Assembly (NCBI GenBank): GCA_003215775.1
Contig: QCJW01000003.1
Coordinates: 1 to 64,000 of the forward strand
Direction: 5' to 3'
Length of the DNA: 64,000 nt
DNA from: Prochlorococcus sp. AG-409-G20
Lineage (GTDB): Bacteria; Cyanobacteriota; Cyanobacteriia; PCC-6307; Cyanobiaceae
Shown piece by piece: positions 49,425 through 58,819 of this stretch. The position numbers and the translations under genes were made by a program. The stretch's first letter is position 1; each line of letters begins with the position of its first letter. The notes beneath the pieces are model-generated. The model did no database searches. It had not been told where the DNA came from and saw nothing but the letters and a program-made list of their open reading frames with translations.

Positions 49425-50021
49425 CTAGATACTGACTGCAATATGCAAGAAGTTACTCAGCAAATCGTGACCAGACTCAGTTAAAACACTTTCAGGATGA
49501 AATTGAACGCCCTGAAGGTGTTGATATTGACGATGTCTCAACCCCATCACAGTGCCATCTTCTAACCACGCAGTAACTTCTAAACAATCAGGCAAAGTCT
49601 CTCTTTCCGCAATAAGGCTGTGATACCTAGTTGCTATTAGAGGTTCAGGTAAACCAACAAAAACACCTTCTCCCTTATGAAAAATAGGAGATGTTTTTCC
49701 ATGCATTAATTCTTTAGCTCTAACAATTTTTCCACCATAAACCTGAGCCAATGCCTGATGACCAAGGCAAACTCCAAGTGTAGGAACATGTGGAGAAAGC
49801 TCGGATAATATGTCAAGGCAAACTCCTGATTGATCTGGATCACCAGGGCCAGGAGACAAGATAATTGCTTCTGGATTCAGTTCCTTTAACTTATCAATAC
49901 ACAGTGAGTCATTTCTAACTACTCTTATCTCTGAGGCAATTAAATGAGAAGAAGAAAGTTCACTTAAGTACTGAACCAGGTTAAAAGTAAAACTGTCATA
50001 GTTGTCAATTACTAAAAGCAT
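49425..50021 (-). CDS. trpG: glutamine amidotransferase of anthranilate/aminodeoxychorismate synthase
   Basis: The product is the class I glutamine amidotransferase subunit that supplies ammonia to TrpE (tryptophan) and perhaps PabB (folate). In 198 residues it has NYDSFTFNLVQYL (7-19), the oxyanion stretch LSPGPGDP, the nucleophile Cys85 in GVCLGHQAL, and the catalytic His-Glu in FHPES near 175. TrpG and PabA cannot be told apart by sequence; many cyanobacteria use one protein for both. It is 12 bases after dgkA. Confidence 0.92.
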   Translation of the reverse strand: MLLVIDNYDSFTFNLVQYLSELSSSHLIASEIRVVRNDSLCIDKLKELNPEAIILSPGPGDPDQSGVCLDILSELSPHVPTLGVCLGHQALAQVYGGKIVRAKELMHGKTSPIFHKGEGVFVGLPEPLIATRYHSLIAERETLPDCLEVTAWLEDGTVMGLRHRQYQHLQGVQFHPESVLTESGHDLLSNFLHIAVSI

Positions 50022-50033
50022 GAATAAAGGCTC

Positions 50034-50483
50034 CTAAAGTCCAAGACGTTCAAGCAAAGGTGGCAATAAAAGAAAGAATGCAATTAATAATGAACTAATT
50101 GATGCAACCAAAACTGCAGAAGCTGCACAATCTTTAGCAATTCGTGCTAACAAATGGAAGCGCCTACCTATCGCAAGATCTACAACTGCCTCTATTGCAG
50201 TATTTAACAACTCAAGTACCAAAACAGCTGTTACTGTAAGTACCAATATGGACAAATGAATGAAGTTTAGTTCTAGCCATAAACCCAAAGCAAAAGCAAT
50301 AGTGCCTAATAATAGGTGAATTCTAAAGTTACGTTGACTTGTAAAAGAATAGAGTAAACCTTGAAGTGCATATCTAAAACTCGCTGGTAAATTTCCAGCA
50401 ATTTGCCATGATCCTCTGCGCATATTTTTCCTACGAGAAAATCTTCTTGCGTGAATTGATCGCTTAATAATGTTTTCAGTCAC
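50034..50483 (-). CDS. dgkA: diacylglycerol kinase-type membrane kinase (DgkA family)
   Basis: A 149-residue member of the small integral-membrane kinase family that phosphorylates diacylglycerol or undecaprenol. It has a basic N-terminus, an ALQGLLYSFTSQRNFRIH surface helix, three membrane segments (about 55-72, 76-100 and 120-142), and the catalytic-site ELLNTAIEAVVDL motif. The start is GTG at 50483; an internal ATG 21 codons later is possible. It follows ybeY by 45 bases in the same operon. Confidence 0.92.
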   Translation of the reverse strand: MTENIIKRSIHARRFSRRKNMRRGSWQIAGNLPASFRYALQGLLYSFTSQRNFRIHLLLGTIAFALGLWLELNFIHLSILVLTVTAVLVLELLNTAIEAVVDLAIGRRFHLLARIAKDCAASAVLVASISSLLIAFFLLLPPLLERLGL

Positions 50484-50528
50484 AATACTATTTTAATCAT
50501 GGGACATTAGTAGTTTTTCTTTTGCATC

Positions 50529-51092
50529 TCACAAAACCGAACAAGAGTCTTTAAGGCTTAAAAGCCAATTTTGACAATTAAGCATCTCATGCAACCTTTG
50601 ATTATCAGAATGATCCCATCCCAACAAATGCAAAACCCCATGGCTGACTAACCAGCGCAATTCCATAGTTAAATCATGATTCATTTGCCTGGCCTGAGTT
50701 TCAGCTGTTGTAACCGAGACAAAAACATCTCCTAATTCAACACATTCATGAGGCGGCGCAACAATCAAATCATCAAGTATAGGGAAAGAAAGAACATCTG
50801 TACTTTCGTCTTTATCCCGCCAAGTCTTATTCAATCCACTAATAGTAGAATCATTGGTTAAATGTAATCCCATACTTAAACATTGAGCTTCTCGAACTAA
50901 AACTGGACATCTGAGAGCCTTATTTGTCCGTAAAGAATTTATCCATGTCAATAGGTCTTTTTCCCAAATGCGTGAGTTCATTAAGCGCTCTTTTACAACA
51001 TGGTCAACTTTGCAATCCAAGTAATCTACTGATGCAGCTTGGAAAGTCAGATCAAAAGAAAAATCATATTGATTGTAATATTGAGAACTCAT
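50529..51092 (-). CDS. ybeY: endoribonuclease YbeY
   Basis: YbeY is a zinc-dependent RNase for 16S rRNA maturation and ribosome quality control. The 187-residue protein shows the metal motif HGVLHLLGWDH (three His plus Asp) near residue 155 and the conserved TDVLSFP and GDVFVS segments. The N-terminal 50 residues are longer than the minimal family. It sits 6 bases after the DUF3285 gene. Confidence 0.94.
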   Translation of the reverse strand: MSSQYYNQYDFSFDLTFQAASVDYLDCKVDHVVKERLMNSRIWEKDLLTWINSLRTNKALRCPVLVREAQCLSMGLHLTNDSTISGLNKTWRDKDESTDVLSFPILDDLIVAPPHECVELGDVFVSVTTAETQARQMNHDLTMELRWLVSHGVLHLLGWDHSDNQRLHEMLNCQNWLLSLKDSCSVL

Positions 51093-51098
51093 ACTAAA

Positions 51099-51290
51099 TT
51101 AATTAGGGATATTAGGGCGCGCTAAATATGCAATAGTAATAATAAATCCCAATACACCAAAGGCAGTCAGCCCCAAATGGGTAAGACTTTGACTACCTTT
51201 ACGGACCATATTCTTCATAGCCAACTTAACAAAGCTTGGTGGCGGTATTTTGTGCGAAGAATATTTTTCTAAGTTCTTTTTATTTGTCAT
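51099..51290 (-). CDS. DUF3285 small membrane protein
   Basis: A 63-residue protein with a basic N-terminal half that includes PPPSFVKLAMKNMVRKGSQSL, quoted here only as the diagnostic region (residues 16-36). One membrane segment follows (about 40-57). This matches the short cyanobacterial DUF3285 family as I remember it. The function is unknown. It lies 6 bases after prfB and 6 bases before ybeY, so it is expressed with translation genes. Confidence 0.75.
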   Translation of the reverse strand: MTNKKNLEKYSSHKIPPPSFVKLAMKNMVRKGSQSLTHLGLTAFGVLGFIITIAYLARPNIPN

Positions 51291-51296
51291 GTGTAA

Positions 51297-52425
51297 TTAT
51301 GATTCTTGATCTAAAGCTATCTGAGCAATGCCCTGACGCAACAGAGACTGAATAAAAATATCTAGCTCGCCATTCATTACTCCCTGAACATCAGTTGTCT
51401 CTTCGGTTGTTCTAAGGTCTTTGACCATCTGGTATGGATGAAAAACATAATTCCTAATTTGATTGCCCCATGCAGCCTCAACAATATCTCCACGAATATC
51501 CGCAATCTCTGCAGCACGTTGTTCTTGAGCAATAATTAAAAGTTTTGCCTTCAGCAAAGCCATTGCCTTTTCTTTATTTTGCAACTGAGACCGCTCTTGA
51601 GTGCATCGAACCGCCAAACCTGAAGGGATATGCAAAATACGAACAGCAGTCTCAACTTTATTTACATTTTGACCCCCAGCACCTCCAGAACGACTTGTAG
51701 TCACTTCGAGGTCTTTTTCAGGAATATCCAACTGAACATCATCATCAAGTTTTGGCATCACTTCTACACCAGCAAAACTTGTCTGCCTCTTCGCATTTGC
51801 ATTAAAGGGTGATATTCGAACTAGACGGTGAGTGCCTTTCTCGTTTTGCAAATATCCATAGGCATATTTCCCTTCAATCTCAATGGTGGCACTTTTAATT
51901 CCAGCTTCCTCGCCTTCTGAAAGCTCATCCACACTCACTTTCATGCCATGATCCTCTGCCCAACGGGTATACATTCTCAAAAGCATCTGAGCCCAATCCT
52001 GAGCATCGGTCCCGCCAGCTCCAGCATTTATGGACAATACAGCGCCTTCTTTGTCATATGGACCACTTAAAAGACGCTCTAAATCCCAACGGTCTAAATC
52101 TAATTTCAGTTGATCCAAAGCTGCCTGAGATTCAGCAAGCATCTCCTGATCTTGCTCTAACTCATACAACTCAATAGTTGCCTGAGAATCTTTGAGGACA
52201 GCAAACCATTTGTGCAATTGATTTAGTTGATCTTTTACATCGTCAAGCTGTTGCATCTGTTTCTGGGCATATTGTTGGTCATCCCAAAAACCTGGCTGTG
52301 AAGCTAATTGTTCCAAGTCTCCTTTACGAGCCTCTAAAGCAGGAACGTCAAAGACAGTCCTGTGCATTTTTCAAGCGATCAGTTGCGAGAGAAAGATCTC
52401 TTTTAAAATCAGTGAGGTCTAACAA
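51297..52425 (-). CDS. prfB: peptide chain release factor 2, read through a programmed +1 frameshift
   Basis: RF2 terminates translation at UGA and UAA. The gene is in two frames. A 25-codon first part (TTG start at 52425, sense DLTDFKRDL...) ends at an in-frame TGA (52348-52350). The main part continues in the +1 frame from the GAC at 52347-52349 to 51297, giving about 375 residues. The main frame has [16 protein letters not shown], with the catalytic GGQ. An ATG at 52473 is an alternative start. It heads the operon with DUF3285, ybeY, dgkA, trpG and the MBL-like gene. Confidence 0.93.
52347..52361 (-). promoter_or_regulatory. prfB programmed frameshift site
   Basis: On the coding strand the site reads AGGACTGTCTTTGAC: a Shine-Dalgarno-like AGGA a few bases before the slippery CTT-TGA-C. 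The ribosome slips +1 at CUU when RF2 is scarce. The TGA is codon 26, the same position as in E. coli prfB. Confidence 0.92.
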
Positions 52426-52505
52426 AATAAATACTCGGATAGAAGAACTTGAAGCTATCGAACAAGCCTTCATGAATAGGATAATTATGCACCCACTTTC
52501 CTCAC

Positions 52506-52769
52506 ATGGCCAAGGTCGAAATTTATACATGGCAAACATGCCCTTTTTGTATTCGAGCAAAATCCTTGCTGGATCAAAAAGGCATCATTTATGAAGAGCA
52601 CCGCATCGATGGCGATCCGATCGCAAGAGCTGCGATGATTAAAAGAGCAATGGGAAGGACCTCAGTCCCTCAAATCTTCATAGAAAACAAAAGTATTGGA
52701 GGCTGTGATGACCTATATGCACTAGATCACAAAAATGAATTAGATCGTCTTCTTGGAATTATGGACTAA
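52506..52769 (+). CDS. grxC: glutaredoxin 3-type
   Basis: This is a dithiol glutaredoxin that reduces protein disulfides with glutathione. The 87-residue protein has CPFC at 12-15, TSVPQIF (cis-Pro loop) and GGCDDL for glutathione binding. It is 4 bases upstream of gshB, linking glutathione use with its synthesis. It is divergent from prfB (80 bases). Confidence 0.96.
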   Translation: MAKVEIYTWQTCPFCIRAKSLLDQKGIIYEEHRIDGDPIARAAMIKRAMGRTSVPQIFIENKSIGGCDDLYALDHKNELDRLLGIMD

Positions 52770-52773
52770 TGCA

Positions 52774-53700
52774 ATGAAACAACTCTTTGTGCTAGATCCC
52801 CTAGAGCAGATAAATCCTTCTAAAGATTCTTCTGCTGCATTAATGCAAGCTGCTCAACGAGCATCTATTGAAGTTTGGGCATGCACACCCTCAGATTTAC
52901 ATGCTCAAGGAGATCAGGTATGGGTTAAAGCAAGCCATGTCAAACCAGAGCCCTGGATTGACTATATAAAAACTGTAAACAAACCATCAAGTGATTTCGA
53001 TTGCATCTGGATGCGCAAAGATCCTCCAGTTGACCAACCATTTTTATATGCAACCCATCTACTTGATGTGGCTGAACGAAATGGAATCTTGGTTATAAAT
53101 AAACCCGCCTCTTTAAGAGCATGGAATGAAAAACTTGGAGCCCTACGCTTTAGTCACTTGATGGCTCCTACACTTGTAGGAAGTGGAATAGAAGAACTTA
53201 TAGAGTTTGTTCTGCACCATAAAGAAATTGTCATCAAGCCACTAGGAGGCAAAGGGGGAGAAGGCGTTATCAGGATGAGCAGTTCCGCCGCTGGGATGGA
53301 GGCCTTATTTGAACTTGTAACTAACAAAGGTAAATTGCCTGTAATGCTGCAAAGGTTCCTACCAGAGGTCATTCATGGTGACAAGAGAATCTTATTAGTC
53401 AACGGGGAACCACTAGGGGCAATCAATCGTCGTCCAAAAGTAGGAGATTTTAGAAGCAATCTTGCAGTGGGTGGCCAAGCAGAAGAAACAGAACTCTCAA
53501 CACGTGAGGAAGAAATATGCACGGCTATTGCTCCTGCGTTAAAAGAAGAAGGCCTATTTTTTGTAGGGATAGATGTAATTGATGGAATGTTGAGCGAAAT
53601 TAATGTAACCAGCCCAACAGGAATTAGAGAAGTAGAAAAACTAATGTCTATCCCACTAGCTGATCAGATAATTGACCGTCTAACAGATAACTTCAGTTAA
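52774..53700 (+). CDS. gshB: glutathione synthetase
   Basis: GshB joins gamma-glutamylcysteine and glycine with ATP. The 308-residue ATP-grasp protein has [18 protein letters not shown] at the N-terminus, MRKDPPVD, the [11 protein letters not shown] glycine loop, and the C-terminal DVIDG...[12 protein letters not shown] metal/ATP site. I chose the ATG at 52774 (MKQLFVLDP) rather than the frame start at 52753, which would overlap grxC. The stop overlaps the convergent menF stop by 4 bases. Confidence 0.95.
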   Translation: MKQLFVLDPLEQINPSKDSSAALMQAAQRASIEVWACTPSDLHAQGDQVWVKASHVKPEPWIDYIKTVNKPSSDFDCIWMRKDPPVDQPFLYATHLLDVAERNGILVINKPASLRAWNEKLGALRFSHLMAPTLVGSGIEELIEFVLHHKEIVIKPLGGKGGEGVIRMSSSAAGMEALFELVTNKGKLPVMLQRFLPEVIHGDKRILLVNGEPLGAINRRPKVGDFRSNLAVGGQAEETELSTREEEICTAIAPALKEEGLFFVGIDVIDGMLSEINVTSPTGIREVEKLMSIPLADQIIDRLTDNFS

Positions 53701-55082
53701 TTAGAAGGTTCAAGTTGTAATTGATCCGCAAGAACGGCTAATTTAAGAGCGACTTCTTGCAACTCCTTTTCAGCAATAGATCCTTTAACTAGTCCTGCAC
53801 CAGCAGTTAGCTCTAACTTGTTACCAGACGCTCTACCACACCTGATGGCAACTCGAAATTCAGAATTACCTAAAGAATCTATCCAACCAATTGGAGCAGC
53901 GTAATTACCTCGTTCAAATGGTTCTAGGGTACGCAACCAGTGAACGGCTTCCTTTCGTGGCAATCCTGCTACAGCTGGAGTTGGATGCAATGTCTGAACT
54001 AATTGTAAAGGCAAATATTGTTGAGCCAAGGCTGTAATAGGAGTATGCAAATGAACTAATGGACCATGAAGTGCCAATCTAGGATTCCTTGGTCGATATG
54101 TATCCAAACCTTTTCTCCTCAGTTGATTCGTTATAGAAGTTACAACCATCTCATGTTCTCTAAGATCCTTTTCAGAGCTCAAAAGAGCATTAGGAGGAGC
54201 ATTCTTAGTTCCAGTACCAGCAAGAGCATCACAACATAATTGCCCCCGACGAAGACTTAATAGACGTTCAGGAGATGCCCCAAAAAACGAATCTTCAATA
54301 TTAGTTTGCCAAAGAAAGCGACAACTACCAGGTTGTTGACTTCTTAGGCGATAAAGCATTAACAATGGATCTAATGGTTTATGTAACAAAATTGATTGTC
54401 GTACTGACAGCACCAATTTCTGAAGGTCATCAGAATTCACAAGATCAATGCCTCGGCAAAGTACTGGGTAATACCGCTCTTGCCATTGCTCCAAACATGA
54501 AACTCCAGAAATATGTTGACTGTCCAAAGATTCACATTGTGCTGATTGACTAGCGACTTTTTCTGACATCAGCCATAACTGCTCAGAAAGCTCTCTCACC
54601 TCGGACTCATGCGTTGGCACCCCATTTAGTCTCAACCAACAGGACTTTCCATGCCGAGTTAATTGCCATTTAGGGAGTAGAGCCTGAACTGCAGGAATAA
54701 CACCTGATTTCGGCCTGATCTCTGATGCCTGGTCAAAAAAAGCAAATGAAAAAAGAATTCTAGGTTTTGCGTGTTCTGGAGCATCAGTAACAACATCTAA
54801 CAGGCGCCCAAGACTCATATCACTAAAACGCTGAGCCAGCTCAAACCTCTTAGGGCCTAATAAATTAAGTTGTTGGCAAGATCCTGCTGCAACAATCGAC
54901 AGCCCAGGTGCAGAGTCCCATACAAAGCGAAATTGCTGGTCAGAAGAAATAACAGATAATTGATATAACGGATCTACAGTTTTAATTGAAATTGCCAAAC
55001 TTAATACGCAGTCATCTACCTCCCTTTGCCCCCAGATCTTCGTTGCTGAGGCCAAAATATCGCTGAAAGTCGTAACAGCCAT
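53697..55082 (-). CDS. menF: isochorismate synthase
   Basis: MenF converts chorismate to isochorismate, the first step of phylloquinone (photosystem I cofactor) synthesis. The 461-residue protein has the chorismate-binding domain in its C-terminal half: [10 protein letters not shown], the [11 protein letters not shown] metal motif, [15 protein letters not shown], and [10 protein letters not shown]...VAIRCGRA. These favour MenF/EntC over anthranilate synthase. It diverges from menA across 74 bases, where a shared promoter region is likely. Confidence 0.93.
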   Translation of the reverse strand: MAVTTFSDILASATKIWGQREVDDCVLSLAISIKTVDPLYQLSVISSDQQFRFVWDSAPGLSIVAAGSCQQLNLLGPKRFELAQRFSDMSLGRLLDVVTDAPEHAKPRILFSFAFFDQASEIRPKSGVIPAVQALLPKWQLTRHGKSCWLRLNGVPTHESEVRELSEQLWLMSEKVASQSAQCESLDSQHISGVSCLEQWQERYYPVLCRGIDLVNSDDLQKLVLSVRQSILLHKPLDPLLMLYRLRSQQPGSCRFLWQTNIEDSFFGASPERLLSLRRGQLCCDALAGTGTKNAPPNALLSSEKDLREHEMVVTSITNQLRRKGLDTYRPRNPRLALHGPLVHLHTPITALAQQYLPLQLVQTLHPTPAVAGLPRKEAVHWLRTLEPFERGNYAAPIGWIDSLGNSEFRVAIRCGRASGNKLELTAGAGLVKGSIAEKELQEVALKLAVLADQLQLEPSN

Positions 55083-55156
55083 CCTTGACAGAGTGATCTA
55101 ATAATAGGCCCTGCTCAAATGTATAAACCTTCATTCTCGCAAAATGTACTAATTCG

Positions 55157-56110
55157 ATGTCTAACAACAAGTTTGTTGATCCCGTTTACAAATCCAAGGA
55201 CGAACGCAAACGTCTTTGGAAAGCTGCAATCAAATGGCCTTTGTACTCAGTTGCTGTAATGCCAGTGATTTTGGCAGCTGGCTGGCGAATCGGCGCAACT
55301 CAACAAGTTCAAGTTGATCAATTAATTGGGTTCCTAATTGCTTCTGTTCTACTTTTGTTATGGGAAAATCTCACTAATGATCTTTTTGATGCAGACACTG
55401 GCATTGACGAATTAAATAAACCTCATTCAGTTGTAGCTCTTTTAGGCGAAAAGAAACCCGTTAGACGCCTGGCATATCTTTCTTTATCTATAGGATTGAT
55501 AATCATTTTAGTTCTAGCATTAAGAAGTAGTCCTGCAGTACTTTTTTTAGTTATAGGGAGCTGTCTTCTAGGCTATCTCTATCAGGGACCTCCCTTCAGA
55601 CTTGGTTACCAAGGCCTAGGTGAACCGCTTTGTTGGATTGCCTTTGGTCCTTTTGCTACCGCAGCAGCCCTTCTCGTTTTATCTCCTAATTCGACCAACA
55701 CTATTCCCTGGAAAACAGCAACAATACTTGGAGCCGGTCCTGCATTGGCAACAACTCTGGTACTTTTCTGCTCACATTTTCACCAAGTAGCTGAAGATGC
55801 TGCCCATGGCAAACGTTCACCTTTAGTGCGTCTTGGCACGCGTAAAGCATCTGCACTGGTTCCATGGTTGATAGTGATCACACTTGCATTGGAATGGGGA
55901 CCAATCCTGTCTGGACACTTCCCGATTACTGTTTTATTCAGCTCGATGTGCCTGCCAGCGGGTCTAAAACTAATTCGTTTACTAAAAGCCCATCACAATC
56001 ATCCTGACTTGATTCGTGAAAGTAAATTTCTAGCTTTAAGATTTCAAATGTTGAATGGACTTGGCGTAAGCCTGGGCCTTGCAATAACACCAATTCTCCA
56101 AATCAACTGA
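55157..56110 (+). CDS. menA: 1,4-dihydroxy-2-naphthoate phytyltransferase
   Basis: MenA attaches the phytyl chain to dihydroxynaphthoate in phylloquinone synthesis. The 317-residue UbiA-family membrane protein has about eight or nine segments. The first Asp-rich motif is NDLFDADTGID (about 76-86). The second is at about 210-222 (CSHFHQVAEDAAHGKRSP), with the conserved acidic and basic residues. It is followed by menC after 19 bases, forming menA-menC-menE. Confidence 0.95.
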   Translation: MSNNKFVDPVYKSKDERKRLWKAAIKWPLYSVAVMPVILAAGWRIGATQQVQVDQLIGFLIASVLLLLWENLTNDLFDADTGIDELNKPHSVVALLGEKKPVRRLAYLSLSIGLIIILVLALRSSPAVLFLVIGSCLLGYLYQGPPFRLGYQGLGEPLCWIAFGPFATAAALLVLSPNSTNTIPWKTATILGAGPALATTLVLFCSHFHQVAEDAAHGKRSPLVRLGTRKASALVPWLIVITLALEWGPILSGHFPITVLFSSMCLPAGLKLIRLLKAHHNHPDLIRESKFLALRFQMLNGLGVSLGLAITPILQIN

Positions 56111-56129
56111 ATAAAAAGATTGGATAATT

Positions 56130-57098
56130 ATGAATCTTAAACTAGATATCAAACCCTTCTCATTTGACCTGCTTCGCCCTCTACAAACATCTCAAGGTAT
56201 TCTCAAAACAAAAAAAGGTTGGTTAATACATTTACAAAATTCATACGGGCAAAGTGGATGGGGAGAAGTGGCTCCACTAAACTCTTTCGAAGAGAAAGTT
56301 TGCAAAAAAGAATTAATAGAAATTGACAAGATTATATCACGAGATTTTCTAGACAATAATCTTGCAAACTGGCCTAAACCAATAGGTTTTGGCATTGGTT
56401 CAGCTTTGGCAGAGCTCGACTTATTGATTGGACAAGGGAGCAATCAGGACTGGCTTAGACCTAATAGCTCAGCACAATTATTATCGACAAATACTTCAAT
56501 TCTCGATGAAGTAAACCAGGCTGTGAATCAATATCAACAGAAAAAGAATAATCTCACGCTCAAATTAAAAGTAGGAATAAAATGCCTAAAGTATGAGCAG
56601 ACTCTTGTTAGGCATATCCTAGACCTCCTCCCTTCCACTGGTCGCTTACGACTCGATGCCAATGGTGGATGGAATCTTGTTGAATCAGAAGATTGGATAC
56701 AAATACTCGAAAATGAGCCAAAGCTGGAATGGATTGAGCAACCTCTTCCTGCAAGTGAAATTAATCAACTTTGGGAATTGTCGAAACGAATTCCAATTGC
56801 ACTTGATGAATCACTTGTACTTGAACCATCTTTATACAAATCGTGGAAAAGTTGGCAAATTCGACGGCCATTACTTGAAGGTGATCCAAGGTTTTTATTA
56901 AATGAATTAAATGAAGGCATAGGCTATAGAGTCATTAGTTCTACTTTTGAAACAGGGATTGGGCGCAGATGGCTGAATCATCTTGCAGCTCTCCAAGAGA
57001 AAGGGCCAACACCAACAGCCCCTGGCTTGGCTCCTAATTGGTGTCCTAATAGTCCACTGTTTGATAATGATCCAAAGGTTGTTTGGGATGCAGCATGA
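56130..57098 (+). CDS. menC: o-succinylbenzoate synthase
   Basis: MenC dehydrates SHCHC to o-succinylbenzoate. The 322-residue enolase-superfamily protein has an N-terminal capping domain (GWGEVAPL) and a barrel domain with Lys in LKLKVG, RLDANGGW, the metal-ligand Glu in EWIEQPLP, and ALDESL. The stop overlaps menE by 11 bases. Confidence 0.93.
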   Translation: MNLKLDIKPFSFDLLRPLQTSQGILKTKKGWLIHLQNSYGQSGWGEVAPLNSFEEKVCKKELIEIDKIISRDFLDNNLANWPKPIGFGIGSALAELDLLIGQGSNQDWLRPNSSAQLLSTNTSILDEVNQAVNQYQQKKNNLTLKLKVGIKCLKYEQTLVRHILDLLPSTGRLRLDANGGWNLVESEDWIQILENEPKLEWIEQPLPASEINQLWELSKRIPIALDESLVLEPSLYKSWKSWQIRRPLLEGDPRFLLNELNEGIGYRVISSTFETGIGRRWLNHLAALQEKGPTPTAPGLAPNWCPNSPLFDNDPKVVWDAA

Positions 57099-58323
57099 GA
57101 AGATTGTCATTCTTATATGTGACCACTCAAAGGTCGAAGAAAATATCCAGGTAATTTCTCATGCTCTAAACAAAGGTAGCTGGATATACTTAGCTCCACA
57201 CCAAGATAGAGCGTTATCAATTCCTGAAGGTGTTCTACCTCAAGGGCCAGGATTCATTCTCAATAGTGGAGGCAGCTCAAATGGGCCACACCAATGCCTA
57301 CATCCAAGTAGTCATCTTGATCAATCTGCAATAGCCACTGGGAAATGGCTAAAGAAGCTTGGAATAAACCCTCAACAATGCTTAATTCTGAATGCATTGC
57401 CTTTGCATCATGTTAGCGGCCTTATGCCATGGTGGCGTAGTCAATTATGGGGTGCCAAGCATCTATGGATGCATCCTTCATCAATAAAAGATCCTAAAAA
57501 ACTAGAAACTCTTTCTCAAGATCTATTAGAAAAATATACTCAGCCAAAGCTTATTTCACTTGTACCAACACAATTACAACGCCTACTTTCTCATACAATT
57601 GGAATTAAGTGGTTGCAATGCTTTAGTTTGATCTGGATAGGAGGTGCAGCCTTGTCTAATGACTTGGCCGAAAAAGCAAGGAAAGAAAGGATACGGCTAG
57701 CGCCATGCTACGGGACAACAGAAACCGCAGCTATGGTAAGTGCATTAAATCCAGATGATTTCCTCAATGGAGCAAATAATTGTGGCGTTCCACTAAATGA
57801 TGTCGAGCTAAAAATTAGCAAAGATGGAACTTTAAAAATCAAAACTCAACGACTATGCAAGGCCAGGTGGCATAAAGACCATCTAGAAGATCCACGAGAT
57901 ACAAACGGTTGGTGGAAAACAGAAGATATAGCCAAGTTCATTTTTGACAATCATCTCCCCAACCTGTTAATACAAGGAAGAAAAGATACTGCGATTATCT
58001 CAGGTGGAGAAACAGTCTATCCAGAAAACCTGGAAGAAAGATTATTAAGAGATGCAAGGTCACGTAAGCTACCCCTAGAAAAAGTTTTATTTATACCAAT
58101 TGCAGATCACGAGTGGGGGCAAAGAATCGTAGGGTTAATTTCTTGGTCGCAAACAACCACAAAAAAAATCAATCCAATACAAATAGTACGCAGCCTAGTC
58201 AAAGATTGGCTTCCTGCGGAGAAACCAATTGAATGGTATGAATGCCCAGATTTAAAGCAAAATGAATCAGGCAAATGGGAACGGAGAAAATGGGAAAATT
58301 GGTTGTCAACTCATAGAAGATAA
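57088..58323 (+). CDS. menE: o-succinylbenzoate-CoA ligase
   Basis: MenE activates o-succinylbenzoate with CoA through an acyl-adenylate. The best start is the ATG at 57088 (411 residues), inside the end of menC. Motifs of the ANL superfamily include LNSGGSS (replacing the usual T/S-rich P-loop), LPLHHVSG, IGGAALS, CYGTTETAAMVS, WWKTEDIA and the hinge-side GRKDTAIISGGETVYPENLEE. It is shorter than many MenE proteins, mostly at the N-terminus, but looks complete from the motifs. Confidence 0.92.
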   Translation: MQHEKIVILICDHSKVEENIQVISHALNKGSWIYLAPHQDRALSIPEGVLPQGPGFILNSGGSSNGPHQCLHPSSHLDQSAIATGKWLKKLGINPQQCLILNALPLHHVSGLMPWWRSQLWGAKHLWMHPSSIKDPKKLETLSQDLLEKYTQPKLISLVPTQLQRLLSHTIGIKWLQCFSLIWIGGAALSNDLAEKARKERIRLAPCYGTTETAAMVSALNPDDFLNGANNCGVPLNDVELKISKDGTLKIKTQRLCKARWHKDHLEDPRDTNGWWKTEDIAKFIFDNHLPNLLIQGRKDTAIISGGETVYPENLEERLLRDARSRKLPLEKVLFIPIADHEWGQRIVGLISWSQTTTKKINPIQIVRSLVKDWLPAEKPIEWYECPDLKQNESGKWERRKWENWLSTHRR

Positions 58324-58343
58324 ATGCCAAGGAGCGAAGTCTG

Positions 58344-58811
58344 TTAAATAGATTGAATATCTGAATCCAATAAAGAAGCTTCTAACCACAATTCAATCGC
58401 ATCTGGCAGCAAACATCTTTGACGTGTGAGGACATCAATGGCGACATGTTGAATATTTCCTATAGCAACGCAGTTGTTATCCGATTTAAATATTGTTTTC
58501 ACCTGAAAACTATTCGAATCAACTTTTCTAGGAACAATCTCGACTAAGAGTTGGTCACCAACCTTAGCAGGCATTCTAAATTCAGCATCACAACGAACTA
58601 TTGGCAAAGCTATTTTAGTTTCCAAGCCTTCCCGCAAAGAAGATGGAAATACCTCTAAAGCAACCAAGCCGTAACTTTCAAGACTCTCCTCCCATGACTC
58701 ATGACACCAACGAAACAGATTGTGAAAGTGCATAACACCTGCTGCATCCGTATCACCAAAACGTACGGTGCGTTTCAATACAAGCCAATCCTTAGGGTCT
58801 CTATTAAGCAA
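58344..58811 (-). CDS. menI: 1,4-dihydroxy-2-naphthoyl-CoA hydrolase
   Basis: This is a hotdog-fold thioesterase that removes CoA from DHNA-CoA before MenA acts. The 155-residue protein has VRFGDTDAAGVMHFHNLFRWCHE, where Asp22 lines up with the catalytic Asp of 4-hydroxybenzoyl-CoA thioesterase. The surrounding menF, menA, menC and menE support the DHNA-CoA role. It is 8 bases downstream of ndhH on the same strand. Confidence 0.9.
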   Translation of the reverse strand: MLNRDPKDWLVLKRTVRFGDTDAAGVMHFHNLFRWCHESWEESLESYGLVALEVFPSSLREGLETKIALPIVRCDAEFRMPAKVGDQLLVEIVPRKVDSNSFQVKTIFKSDNNCVAIGNIQHVAIDVLTRQRCLLPDAIELWLEASLLDSDIQSI

Positions 58812-58819
58812 AAGGGAAA

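Noticed and set aside
51297..52425. prfB considered a frameshifted pseudogene
   Set aside because: The CTT-TGA-C site and upstream AGGA are the known programmed frameshift, and both parts are intact.
52298..52594. 98-codon plus-strand frame across the prfB start
   Set aside because: It is antisense to the prfB frameshift region and overlaps grxC in another frame; a shadow.
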